A stretch of 64,000 bases of DNA from Timonella senegalensis JC301 (GTDB taxonomy: Bacteria; Actinomycetota; Actinomycetes; Actinomycetales; Cellulomonadaceae): NCBI RefSeq assembly GCF_000312125.1, contig NZ_HE978642.1, forward strand, positions 524,841 to 588,840, in the 5' to 3' direction. Under the pieces are notes generated by a model. It worked only from the letters and a program-made list of their open reading frames with translations. It did not search any database and was not told the origin of the DNA. Of this stretch, positions 1 to 8,089 are shown in pieces (position 1 is the first letter of the stretch; each line of letters opens with the position of its first letter). Both the position numbers and the translations under genes were made by a program.

Positions 1-180
1 AAGCAGGTAGCTGAGGCTGCTAAGGCTGACGCCGAGGCTGCAGCATCCGCTGGCGACGCTGCTGAGGAAGAAGCACCTGCTTCGTACTCCTCAGCACCAG
101 CTGACGAGCCAGCTGCCGAGGGTACCCTCGCATCCGACGAGGCTCTCGCAGCACTGCGCGAGAAGCTCACCGGAAACTGA
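1..180 (+). CDS. rpsA: 30S ribosomal protein S1, C-terminal end (partial)
   Basis: The window opens inside this gene, and frame 1 reads to a TGA at 178-180. The 59 visible residues are an Ala/Glu-rich acidic tail ending in LASDEALAALREKLTGN, the characteristic C-terminus of actinobacterial ribosomal protein S1. S1 binds mRNA on the 30S subunit through OB-fold repeats, but those domains lie upstream of the window. The following order (pcp, coaE, and later uvrB) fits, because rpsA-coaE-uvrB is a common actinobacterial arrangement. A strong terminator follows at 223-256. The identification rests on the tail and on synteny only. Confidence 0.85.
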   Translation, partial: KQVAEAAKADAEAAASAGDAAEEEAPASYSSAPADEPAAEGTLASDEALAALREKLTGN

Positions 181-222
181 TTTCAATTGGTGACCGCTTA
201 GCGGCCACCGTGTGATCTCGCC

Positions 223-256
223 AAAGGGCCGACTGGAACTTTCCAGTCGGCCCTTT
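223..256 (+). terminator. Intrinsic terminator after rpsA
   Basis: A perfect 16-bp inverted repeat (AAAGGGCCGACTGGAA, CT loop, TTCCAGTCGGCCCTTT) ends in TTT. It lies 42 bp after the rpsA stop and just before pcp, so pcp must have its own promoter. Confidence 0.85.
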
Positions 257-259
257 GCG

Positions 260-265
260 TATCAT
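260..265 (+). promoter_or_regulatory. Candidate -10 element for leaderless pcp
   Basis: TATCAT lies 7 nt before the pcp ATG (273) and immediately after the rpsA terminator. No Shine-Dalgarno is visible, so transcription may start at or next to the ATG. The assignment is inferred from spacing. Confidence 0.45.
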
Positions 266-272
266 TTTGAGC

Positions 273-899
273 ATGACAACTCGCGTATTGCTGACCGGCT
301 TTGAACCATTTGATGGCGCCTCCTCCAATCCGTCCATCGATGCTGTCGAGTTGCTGGCGGACGAGAGGCTGCCTGCGATTGATATCGTGGGCAGGGCGCT
401 GCCGGTGGAGTTCGCGGCTGGCGCGCAGAGGCTGCGGGAGCTGATCGCGCAGTGCGAGCCAGATGTCGTAGTGTGCGTGGGCCTCGCCTCTGGCCGCAAC
501 GAGGTGAGCGTTGAACGAGTTGCCGTTAACGTGGCCGACGCACGCATTCCCGACAACGGGGGAGCACAGCCCGTGGACGAGGAGCTCGTTGCGGGCGGTC
601 CCGCGGCATACTTTTCTACGCTACCCATCAAGTCCGCGGTGCTTGCGGCGCGGGCAGCGGGAGTGGCCGCGGGGATATCCAACACAGCGGGCACGTACGT
701 GTGTAATGCCGCCATGTATCACGCGCTCGATGCCACGCAGGGTAGTGGGACTCGGGCGGGGTTCATCCACGTGCCTGATGTCTACGCACAGGACTCTGTG
801 CTGTCGCTAGAAGACGTGGTGACCGCTCTACGTGCCATTGTGACCGCGAGCGCCGAGGTGCGCAGCGACGCCGTGCACCCCATGGGTGCCGAGCACTAG
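273..899 (+). CDS. pcp: Pyroglutamyl-peptidase I
   Basis: A 208-residue cysteine peptidase of family C15, which removes N-terminal pyroglutamate from peptides in the cytoplasm. Visible motifs are the N-terminal VLLTGFEPFDG, the Glu-containing ASGRNEVSVERVAVN segment, the Cys in NTAGTYVCN and the His in GFIHVP, together giving the Glu/Cys/His catalytic set. The length matches the family (about 200-215 aa). A TTG at 255 is in frame but lies inside the rpsA terminator, so the ATG at 273 is chosen. The gene sits alone between rpsA and coaE with its own candidate -10 element. Confidence 0.9.
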   Translation: MTTRVLLTGFEPFDGASSNPSIDAVELLADERLPAIDIVGRALPVEFAAGAQRLRELIAQCEPDVVVCVGLASGRNEVSVERVAVNVADARIPDNGGAQPVDEELVAGGPAAYFSTLPIKSAVLAARAAGVAAGISNTAGTYVCNAAMYHALDATQGSGTRAGFIHVPDVYAQDSVLSLEDVVTALRAIVTASAEVRSDAVHPMGAEH

Positions 900-1038
900 C
901 GGTGTGTAATGTTCGCAGCGGCCCGCTGAGCCGCTGCTGTCCAGGCCCACGCGCGGTCGTTCGCACGCTGGCTGGGAGCCACGGCATCGACCTCAGTTCT
1001 TACTGATACTCACACACTAGATAGGCAGAATGAGAACC

Positions 1039-1674
1039 ATGATCCGAGTTGCTCTGACAGGCGGAATCGCCTCCGGCAAGTCCGCAGTCTCCACCTACCT
1101 GCGCGAGCACGGCGTCCGTGTGATTGACCACGATGTGCTCGCGCGTGACGCGGTGGCTAAGGGGAGCGCAGGCCTTGGCAGCATCGTGCAGACGTTTGGG
1201 TTAGGTGTCCTCAATGAGGAGGGAGCTCTGAACCGCCAGGCTCTGGGCGCGATTGTGTTCTCGGACCCGGCGCGTCTCGAACAACTCAACCAGATCGTGC
1301 ACCCAGAGGTAAAGCGCCTCGCGGCACTTGCCGATGTCGAGGCGCGTGCGGCGGGGGAGCCAGTCATCCTGCACGATATCCCATTGCTCGCAGAGACCTC
1401 CCAGGGCTCTGAGTTCGACGCGGTACTCGTGGTCGAGGCCCCTATGGAGACCCGGATTGAGCGCATGGTGCGCGACCGGGGGATGACGAGGGGTGAGGCA
1501 GAGTCCCGGATCGCCGCACAGGCCAGTGACCAGCAGCGGCGTTCGATCGCAAGCCAGATCATTGTGAACGACTCGAACTTCGAGCAGCTGCATGCTCGGA
1601 TTGCACGTGCGTGGTCAAAGATCGTGGAAATGCCCGCATCAGACACGCGGAGTGACCAACAAGATACGGAGTAA
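1039..1674 (+). CDS. coaE: Dephospho-CoA kinase
   Basis: Catalyses the last step of coenzyme A synthesis, ATP-dependent 3'-phosphorylation of dephospho-CoA. The P-loop GGIASGKS lies directly after MIRVALT, as in the family, followed by DHDVLARDAV, the HPEVKR segment and the lid-region DIPLLAE. The 211-residue length is normal. Another ATG in frame at 1030 adds three residues (MRT); 1039 is preferred because homologues begin with a short strand before the P-loop. Neither start has a strong Shine-Dalgarno. The position downstream of rpsA is the usual actinobacterial one, but uvrB, the usual next gene, lies 16 kb further on. Confidence 0.9.
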   Translation: MIRVALTGGIASGKSAVSTYLREHGVRVIDHDVLARDAVAKGSAGLGSIVQTFGLGVLNEEGALNRQALGAIVFSDPARLEQLNQIVHPEVKRLAALADVEARAAGEPVILHDIPLLAETSQGSEFDAVLVVEAPMETRIERMVRDRGMTRGEAESRIAAQASDQQRRSIASQIIVNDSNFEQLHARIARAWSKIVEMPASDTRSDQQDTE

Positions 1675-1987
1675 TTATGCTCCGGACCTCTCCGTGCGAC
1701 TGTCATTCGGTGGGGATCGGGTGTGCTGTTTTTTCACAGTAATGCGAGCGCATGTCCTGGTGGTTCATTGCAGCGGCGCGGAAAATCACTGGTGTCAGAT
1801 AAATATTCTCGTCTCCCTCGGCTTAGTTTTACATCAATGACTCGGCGGCCGAATCGTTGATATTTTGCGGATCACTGCAATAAATCTGTCATGAATGCCA
1901 CTGGGACCTAGGGCCCGCGAGAACGCAAACTCCGGTTCATATCGTGAGTGTGTCAGCAACACCCAACGACACATCGGAGTAAGCGCA
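1675..1987. other. Intergenic region coaE-narK (narK promoter region)
   Basis: About 310 bp with no convincing gene. It is more AT-rich than its surroundings, with a T-run near 1730. TGTGC-N7-TCACA at 1722-1738 resembles a CRP/GlxR box but has one spacer base too many. TTGAT and ATCAC at about 1857-1876 resemble FNR half-sites with the wrong spacing. The narK promoter must lie here; I cannot assign hexamers. Confidence 0.4.
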
Positions 1988-3325
1988 ATGGCTGCATCAA
2001 CCAATGCTGCGCCGCTCGAGCTCACCATCTCGAATGACGCGCGCAGGGACATCCATGGCTGGAACCCCAACCAGCCACAAACCTGGAGTTCGCGCGTGGC
2101 GTGGACGACGCTGTGGGTCACCACCTTCAACTTGGTGCTCGCGTTTGTCATTTGGTATTTGCCGGGCGCGCTTATCCCGACGCTGGGAACGCTGACCGGA
2201 TGGAACCTCACTGAGAGCCAGTCCTACTGGCTGCTCGCCATGCCGGGTCTGACCGGTGGAGCACTGCGGCTCGTCTGGATGATGCTCCCACCGATGATCG
2301 GCACCCGAAAGATGCTTGTGCTGTCGTCCGCGCTCATGCTCATCCCGTTCATCGGATGGACCTGGGTGGTTACCCTGCCAACCCAGCCCTCGTACGGACT
2401 GCTCGTAGCGCTCGCTCTTGCCGCCGGTCTTGGTGGAGGCGTGTTCTCGGGTTACATGCCTTCGACGTCCTTCTTCTTCCCCAAGTCCAAGCAGGGCACT
2501 GCGCTTGGCCTGCAGGCTGGAATCGGTAACTTCGGTGTTTCCGTAGTCCAGTTCATCGTTCCTTGGGCCATCGGATTCGGCATGTTCGGAATGGCGGGCC
2601 AAGTCTCCGAGACCGAGACCGAGACCACCCAGGTGTGGCTCCAGAACCCAGGCCTGATCTTCATTCCGTTCGCCGTCATCGGTGTGGTGCTCGCCTGGTC
2701 GATGCTCAAGTCCGTGCCCATGAAGGCGAACCTGCGCCAACAGTTTGACATCTTCAACAACAAGCACACCTGGCTCATGACCATGCAGTACATGCTGACC
2801 TTCGGAATCTTCTCCGGTCTCGCGGGAACGTTCGGCATGCTGCTCAAGTCGCAGTTTGGCCCCGGCTACCTCAAGTGGGTCTTCCTGGGAGCACTCGTTG
2901 GATCCCTTGTGCGCATGTCGTGGGGCCCTCTGTGTGACAAGTTCGGTGGCGGAATCTGGACGTTCGTCTCGGGCGTCGGCATGGCGATCTCTGCGGGAGT
3001 CGTGCTTGCAGGCCAGCTCGCAGCCGGTGACGGCCAGCCAAGCTTCGCAGTCTTCATGACCGGAATGCTCATGATCTTCTTCTTCGCGGGAATCGGCAAC
3101 GCCTCCACGTTCAAGCAGATGCCCATGATCTTCAACGCACGCCAAGCAGGAGGTGTCATCGGTTGGACAGCGGCAATCGCAGCCTTTGGTCCGTTCATCT
3201 TCTCGATGGCGTTCAACTTCCTGACCCGCACCCAGGTGTTCTCGATCATCATCGTCTACGCACTTGCCTGCGCAGCGGTCGCGTGGCACTACTACGCCCG
3301 ACCTAACGCAGAAGCGAAGAGCTGA
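1988..3325 (+). CDS. narK: NarK-type nitrate/nitrite transporter
   Basis: A 445-residue major facilitator superfamily protein of the nitrate/nitrite porter family. It takes up nitrate and/or exports nitrite for the NarGHI reductase. Visible features are many hydrophobic segments, the Arg-containing GGALRLVW in an early helix, and the family signature around AGLGGGVFSGYMPSTSFFFP followed by GLQAGIGNFGVSVVQF. The ATG at 1988 is chosen because GGAG lies 8 nt upstream and the preceding in-frame 31 codons are not NarK-like. It is monocistronic: a bidirectional hairpin follows, then a convergent regulator gene. Whether it is an antiporter or a proton symporter cannot be told here. Confidence 0.93.
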   Translation: MAASTNAAPLELTISNDARRDIHGWNPNQPQTWSSRVAWTTLWVTTFNLVLAFVIWYLPGALIPTLGTLTGWNLTESQSYWLLAMPGLTGGALRLVWMMLPPMIGTRKMLVLSSALMLIPFIGWTWVVTLPTQPSYGLLVALALAAGLGGGVFSGYMPSTSFFFPKSKQGTALGLQAGIGNFGVSVVQFIVPWAIGFGMFGMAGQVSETETETTQVWLQNPGLIFIPFAVIGVVLAWSMLKSVPMKANLRQQFDIFNNKHTWLMTMQYMLTFGIFSGLAGTFGMLLKSQFGPGYLKWVFLGALVGSLVRMSWGPLCDKFGGGIWTFVSGVGMAISAGVVLAGQLAAGDGQPSFAVFMTGMLMIFFFAGIGNASTFKQMPMIFNARQAGGVIGWTAAIAAFGPFIFSMAFNFLTRTQVFSIIIVYALACAAVAWHYYARPNAEAKS

Positions 3326-3336
3326 CAAACAAACCT

Positions 3337-3365
3337 TGCGGGGTGCGGCTTAGTCGCACCCCGCA
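3337..3365. terminator. Bidirectional terminator between narK and the regulator
   Basis: Perfect inverted repeat TGCGGGGTGCG, 7-nt loop, CGCACCCCGCA, between two convergent genes. It can serve both strands. Confidence 0.75.
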
Positions 3366-3386
3366 TTCATGTATTACCGCGTCGAG

Positions 3387-4193
3387 TTAGTTGGGCGCGA
3401 CAACGACTGGAAGAACGTCTGTTCCGTCCTTGGACGACGACACGAGAGGAGCGAGGCACTGATGCTCACCGAGCCACGGATGAATCGCAAGGGTGCGCTG
3501 GGTCGAGCCCATCTCGTCGAGAAGCCCGTTCATGAGGCCCGCGTGCAGGGAACAGACGGCGCTTGTGGCGTCTGCGGTGACCGAAACGAACGGGCAGTGG
3601 TGGAACACCACTGCGGAACCCGCGGAGTCGAGGGCCGCAGTGACCTCGGACGTGAGCTCGGGGCTGTCCTCGCGAAAGGCGCCCAACGTGGAAGCTCCCT
3701 TGGAGACCAGTTCTGGAGCGAACCACAGAGCCTCGAGTTTGGAGAGCAGGAGCGCGATGCGGTCCTCCTCGGACTCCGGGATGTCGGCGGTGAACTCTGC
3801 GAGTTTGCGGCCCCACTCCACACCCACGGTGTACATGGTGCGGTGCGGGTCGGGAACCGAGGCGCACACGGTCTGCGTCAGGGTTTCGGCCAGGAGCCGG
3901 AAGCCTTGAGCGCGCTCGTGAGTCTGGTTGGGCAGAGTGCCCACGTACAGGACACGGGGGCGGCCCGGGGTCGAACGAGGCTGGGCGCTGCGCTGCGCGA
4001 GTCCCGCGTCGACGAGGGACTCCAGGTGGAAGCGCGCGGTATTGATGTGAATCCCCACCGCGTCCGCAACCTCGGACACGGACAGGGGCTTCCTGGTATC
4101 CCGAAGCAACTGAATGATGTGCGTGCGGCGTCCGCCGTAGTCGCTGCGGCCTGTGGTCCCGTCGAAGCCGAAGCGGCCGATCGATTTAGGCAA
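3387..4193 (-). CDS. SufR/ArsR-type regulator with Cys-rich C-terminal domain, probable nar regulator
   Basis: A 268-residue DNA-binding protein. Residues about 22-80 form a winged helix-turn-helix (VSEVADAVGIHINTARFHLE, then the wing GRPRVLY). The C-terminal part has cysteines in VFHHCPF, SAVCSLHAGLMNG and EHQCLAPL, the layout of SufR-like regulators that bind an Fe-S cluster. It is transcribed away from narG and lies between narK and narG. By position it resembles ArnR, the Fe-S nitrate-respiration regulator of Corynebacterium glutamicum, but orthology is unproven. Start: a TTG at 4193 with GGGAGGG 5 nt upstream; a farther in-frame TTG at 4253 lacks such a site. I infer that it senses oxygen, NO or Fe-S status and controls nar. 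Confidence 0.75.
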   Translation of the reverse strand: MPKSIGRFGFDGTTGRSDYGGRRTHIIQLLRDTRKPLSVSEVADAVGIHINTARFHLESLVDAGLAQRSAQPRSTPGRPRVLYVGTLPNQTHERAQGFRLLAETLTQTVCASVPDPHRTMYTVGVEWGRKLAEFTADIPESEEDRIALLLSKLEALWFAPELVSKGASTLGAFREDSPELTSEVTAALDSAGSAVVFHHCPFVSVTADATSAVCSLHAGLMNGLLDEMGSTQRTLAIHPWLGEHQCLAPLVSSSKDGTDVLPVVVAPN

Positions 4194-4222
4194 AATAGCC
4201 CTCCCATTTGAAACTCGGTGTC

Positions 4223-4237
4223 TGTCCCAGCAGGACA
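4223..4237. promoter_or_regulatory. Candidate operator between regulator and narG
   Basis: The inverted repeat TGTCC-CAGCA-GGACA lies 30 bp upstream of the regulator start and just before a TTGACA (4247-4252) that reads toward narG. Its position suggests an operator for the divergent regulator and/or narG promoter. I found no clear copy upstream of narK. Confidence 0.4.
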
Positions 4238-4366
4238 AATTAGTTTTTGACAAGGAAAATCGTTTTTATTGCCAATCTACCTGCTGAAGGTCACACGGAT
4301 AGCCGACTTAAGACCCATTAGCCCCATAAAGTTTGTTGGAGCTTAGAGGAAGCGAAGGAGATACAG

Positions 4367-7300
4367 ATGAGTACATCAGAACGAGAGGCACTGTCGCCAC
4401 TCGTCAAAAAGCTGCTGGGAACACGCAGCTTGTTGCCCGGGACGGAGGTATTCGACGACTCCCACGCGTTCGTGGAAACCGATCCGTCAGAGTGGGACGA
4501 GTTCTACCGAAACCGCTGGTCACACGACAAGATCGTGCGGTCCACGCACGGCGTGAACTGCACGGGTTCCTGTGCCTGGGACGTGTATGTCAAGGATGGT
4601 CTGATCACCTGGGAGCACCAGGGAACGGACTACCCAACCACCGGCCCCGACTCTCCTGAGTACGAGCCACGCGGCTGCCCCCGTGGCGCCTCGTTCTCCT
4701 GGTACACATATTCACCCGGCCGCGTGAAGTACCCCTACATCCGTGGCGTGCTGCTCGAAATGTGGGAACAGGCGCAGGAGGAGTTCCCCGACCCTGTGGA
4801 CGCGTGGGCCTCAATCGTCGAGGCACCGCTCAAGGCGACCCTGTACAAGGGCGCGCGCGGAAAAGGCGGGTTTATTCGCTCCGACTGGGACACCTCCATC
4901 GAGATCATGGCCGCGGCGCACGTGTACACGATCAAGAAGTACGGACCCGACCGCTGCGTCGGGTTCACCCCCATCCCCGCCATGTCCATGGCGTCCTTCG
5001 GTGTCGGCACACGCTTCCTGTCGATGATCGGTGGCACGCTCCTGAGCTTCTACGACTGGTACGCGGACCTACCTCCGGCGTCCCCTCAGATCTGGGGAGA
5101 TCAGACCGACGTTCCCGAATCGGGCGACTGGTGGAACTCCAGCTACATCATGATGTGGGGCTCCAACATCCCGGTCACCCGTACCCCGGATGCGCACTTC
5201 CTTGCGGAAGCGCGCTACAAGGGCACCAAGGTGGTCGCGATCAGCCCGGACTACGCGGACAACGTCAAATTTGCCGACGATTGGCTTGCGCCGGCACCTG
5301 GAACTGACGGTGCGCTCGCCCTGGCCATGGGACACGTGATCCTGGCCGAGTTTTACCGCGACCGCCCGGTGGAGTACTTCGCCCAGTACGGCAAGCAGTT
5401 CACCGACTCGCCGTTCCTGGTTCAGTTGACCGAGGACGAGGACGGAAACTATCGCCTGGGCAAGTTCCTGATGGCCTCGGACCTGACGTCAACAGAGCCT
5501 GCGGGGGCCACCGGAGAGCGTGCGGACTTCCGCCCCATGTACCTCGACTCTGTGACCGGCCAACTCACGGTACCCAACGGGACGCTCGCGGACCGCTGGA
5601 CCCCGGAGGGGGAAGGCCGCTGGAACCTAGACCTCGACGGCCAGGATCCCGTGCTCACGCTGCTGGGGGAGAACTACCAGGGCGTGGCCGCGCGCGGCGT
5701 CCAGGTTGTCTTGCCGCGCTTTGACGAGGGCGCATCCGAGGGTGGCTCCACGATGGTGCGCGGTGTGCCCACGATCGAGGTCGACGGTCACGTTGTCACC
5801 ACGGTCCTGGACCTCCTCATGGCCAACTACGGCGTGGGCCGTGACGGCCTACCCGGTGAATGGCCCACCGACTTTGAGGATGCCTCCGTGGTGGGAACCC
5901 CGGGCTGGCAGGCAGAACTCACCGGCGTGTCGGCCGAGCAATGCACCCGCATCGCCCGTGAGTTCGCCCGCAACGCCGAGCGTTCCGGTGGAAAGTCCAT
6001 GATCATCATGGGCGCTGGAACCAACCACTGGTACCACTCCGACACGATCTACCGCACCTTCATCACGCTCCTGACGCTCACCGGCTGCCAGGGCGTGAAC
6101 GGTGGCGGCTGGGCGCACTACGTGGGCCAGGAGAAGGCGCGTCCAGTGACCGGGCAGCAGCACATGTCGTTTGCCCTAGACTGGCAGCGCCCAACCCGAC
6201 ACATGGCGGGCACGTCGTTCTGGTACACCGCAACGGACCAGTGGCGATACGACGGGTTCGACGGCGAGGAACTAGAGTCCCCAGCCGCGGACAAGGGCCT
6301 CACCCGATCCACCTTTGCCGACTGCCTGACCCAGGCGCAGCGGCTCGGCTGGACGCCGGGCCACCCCGGCTTCAACCGCAACCCGCTGGACATCTGCGAC
6401 CAGGCGAGCGAGGCGGGGCAGTCCGTTGCCGACTACGTGGTCGACGAGCTCAAGACGGGTAAACTCCGCTTTGCCTCCGAGGACCCGGACGCTCCGGAAA
6501 ACTTTCCCCGCGTACTGACGCTGTGGCGCTCCAACCTGATTGGTAACTCTGCAAAGGGCAACGAGTACTTCCTCAAGCACCTACTGGGTACCACGGACGC
6601 CGTGCGCGGCAGCGAGACCCCCGAAGGCAAGCGCCCCAAGGACGTAGTGTGGCGTGAGAAGGGCGCGGAGGGAAAGCTTGACCTGCTGGTTAACATCGAC
6701 TTCCGCATGACGGGAACCTCGCTGTTCTCGGACGTCCTGCTCCCTGCCGCCACCTGGTATGAGAAGCAGGACCTCTCGACCACGGACATGCACCCGTTCG
6801 TGCACGCACTCAACGCGGCCATCACGCCGGCTTGGGAGTCGCGCACGGACTACGACGCATTCCTGCAGCTCGCAGATAGAGTCTCCGAGCTCTCCGAGAC
6901 ACACCTGGGCACCCGCACGGACGTGATCGCGGCTCCTCTGACCCACGACACTCCGGACGAGATGGCCCAGCCGCACGGCCGGGTGCTGGACTGGAAGGAC
7001 GGGGACGTCGACCCGATTCCGGGCAAGACCATGCCGAAGCTTGTCACGATCGAGCGCGACTACACGCTGATCGGCGAGAAGATGAGGGCAGTCGGCCCAC
7101 TGATCTCGAGTGCGGGAACCTCTATCAAGGGTGTCACCATCGTGCCGGAGAAGGCGGTGGAGACTCTCAAGAAACTCAACGGAGTGCAGAAGACCGGAGT
7201 GGGAGCGGGGCGTCCGCGCCTCGATACCGCCTACCACTTCTGTGAGGCGATCCTCGCGCTGTCCGGTGCGACCAACGGCGAAGTGTCCGTGGCGGGCTTC

Positions 7301-8089
7301 AAGGAACTTGAAAAGCGCGTGGGCAAGAAGATGCACGACCTCGCCGAGGAGAACGAGGAACGCGCAATCACGTTTGCTCAGGCACTGTCTGGACCTCAGC
7401 CAGTCTTCACCACGTACGAGTGGTCAGGTTCGGAGAAGGGCGGACGCAGATATTCGCCGTTCACAATCAACCTCGAGCGCGAGAAGCCGTGGCACACGAT
7501 CACCGGCCGTCAGCACTATTTTGTGGACCACGACTGGATGCAGGCGGTGGGCGAGCAGCTGCCCACATATCGTCCGCCGCTCGACATGGCGCGTCACTTT
7601 GGCGACCAGGGGTTCAAGGACGGCAAGGGTGCGGGAGTGACCGTGCGCTACCTGACGCCGCACTCCAAGTGGTCTATCCACTCGCAGTACCAGGACAACC
7701 CGTACATGCTCGGCCTGTCCCGTGGTGGACCCGTCATCTGGATGTCCGTGGAGGACGCCGAGGAGGCGGGCATCAAGGACAACGAGTGGATTGAGGCAGT
7801 CAACCGCAACGGCGTGGTCACGTGCCGTGCGGTGGTCTCTCACCGCATGCCTAAGGGCACGGTGTACATGTACCACTCCAAGGACCGAAACATCGATGTT
7901 CCTAAGACGGAGACCACCGGAAAGCGCGGAGGTATCCACAACGCACTGACCATGATCATGATGAAGCCCACGCACCTGCTGGGCGGGTATGGCCAGTTCA
8001 CATATGCATTCAACTATTACGGTCCCACGGGTAACCAGCGCGACGAGCTGACCGTTATCCGCCGCCGTTCCCAGGAGGTCGAGTACTGA
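4367..8089 (+). CDS. narG: Respiratory nitrate reductase alpha subunit
   Basis: The 1240-residue catalytic subunit of the membrane-bound quinol-nitrate reductase. It carries Mo-bis-MGD and the FS0 [4Fe-4S] cluster. FS0 ligands are visible as His61, Cys65, Cys69 and Cys104, with the same spacing (4, 4, 35) as His49/Cys53/Cys57/Cys92 of E. coli NarG. Asp231 in FYDWY matches the Mo-ligating Asp222 of E. coli as far as I can align. MWGSNIP and TRTPDAHF follow. There is no twin-arginine leader like that of periplasmic NapA, so it faces the cytoplasm. AAGGAG precedes the ATG. It is the first gene of narGHJI and its TGA overlaps the narH ATG (ATGA). Confidence 0.97.
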   Translation: MSTSEREALSPLVKKLLGTRSLLPGTEVFDDSHAFVETDPSEWDEFYRNRWSHDKIVRSTHGVNCTGSCAWDVYVKDGLITWEHQGTDYPTTGPDSPEYEPRGCPRGASFSWYTYSPGRVKYPYIRGVLLEMWEQAQEEFPDPVDAWASIVEAPLKATLYKGARGKGGFIRSDWDTSIEIMAAAHVYTIKKYGPDRCVGFTPIPAMSMASFGVGTRFLSMIGGTLLSFYDWYADLPPASPQIWGDQTDVPESGDWWNSSYIMMWGSNIPVTRTPDAHFLAEARYKGTKVVAISPDYADNVKFADDWLAPAPGTDGALALAMGHVILAEFYRDRPVEYFAQYGKQFTDSPFLVQLTEDEDGNYRLGKFLMASDLTSTEPAGATGERADFRPMYLDSVTGQLTVPNGTLADRWTPEGEGRWNLDLDGQDPVLTLLGENYQGVAARGVQVVLPRFDEGASEGGSTMVRGVPTIEVDGHVVTTVLDLLMANYGVGRDGLPGEWPTDFEDASVVGTPGWQAELTGVSAEQCTRIAREFARNAERSGGKSMIIMGAGTNHWYHSDTIYRTFITLLTLTGCQGVNGGGWAHYVGQEKARPVTGQQHMSFALDWQRPTRHMAGTSFWYTATDQWRYDGFDGEELESPAADKGLTRSTFADCLTQAQRLGWTPGHPGFNRNPLDICDQASEAGQSVADYVVDELKTGKLRFASEDPDAPENFPRVLTLWRSNLIGNSAKGNEYFLKHLLGTTDAVRGSETPEGKRPKDVVWREKGAEGKLDLLVNIDFRMTGTSLFSDVLLPAATWYEKQDLSTTDMHPFVHALNAAITPAWESRTDYDAFLQLADRVSELSETHLGTRTDVIAAPLTHDTPDEMAQPHGRVLDWKDGDVDPIPGKTMPKLVTIERDYTLIGEKMRAVGPLISSAGTSIKGVTIVPEKAVETLKKLNGVQKTGVGAGRPRLDTAYHFCEAILALSGATNGEVSVAGFKELEKRVGKKMHDLAEENEERAITFAQALSGPQPVFTTYEWSGSEKGGRRYSPFTINLEREKPWHTITGRQHYFVDHDWMQAVGEQLPTYRPPLDMARHFGDQGFKDGKGAGVTVRYLTPHSKWSIHSQYQDNPYMLGLSRGGPVIWMSVEDAEEAGIKDNEWIEAVNRNGVVTCRAVVSHRMPKGTVYMYHSKDRNIDVPKTETTGKRGGIHNALTMIMMKPTHLLGGYGQFTYAFNYYGPTGNQRDELTVIRRRSQEVEY

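Noticed and set aside
1722-1738. CRP/GlxR-like box TGTGC-N7-TCACA
   Set aside because: The spacer is 7 and not 6, one half-site has a mismatch, and part of it is just a T-run. Too weak to call an operator.
1857-1876. FNR-like site before narK (TTGAT...ATCAC)
   Set aside because: The half-sites are too far apart for the TTGAT-N4-ATCAA consensus, and I see no CRP/FNR regulator gene nearby.
1997-3328. 443-codon open frame antisense to narK
   Set aside because: It is a shadow of the high-GC third codon positions of narK. The protein is rich in Arg, His, Asp and Glu with no domain; narK on the other strand is certain.
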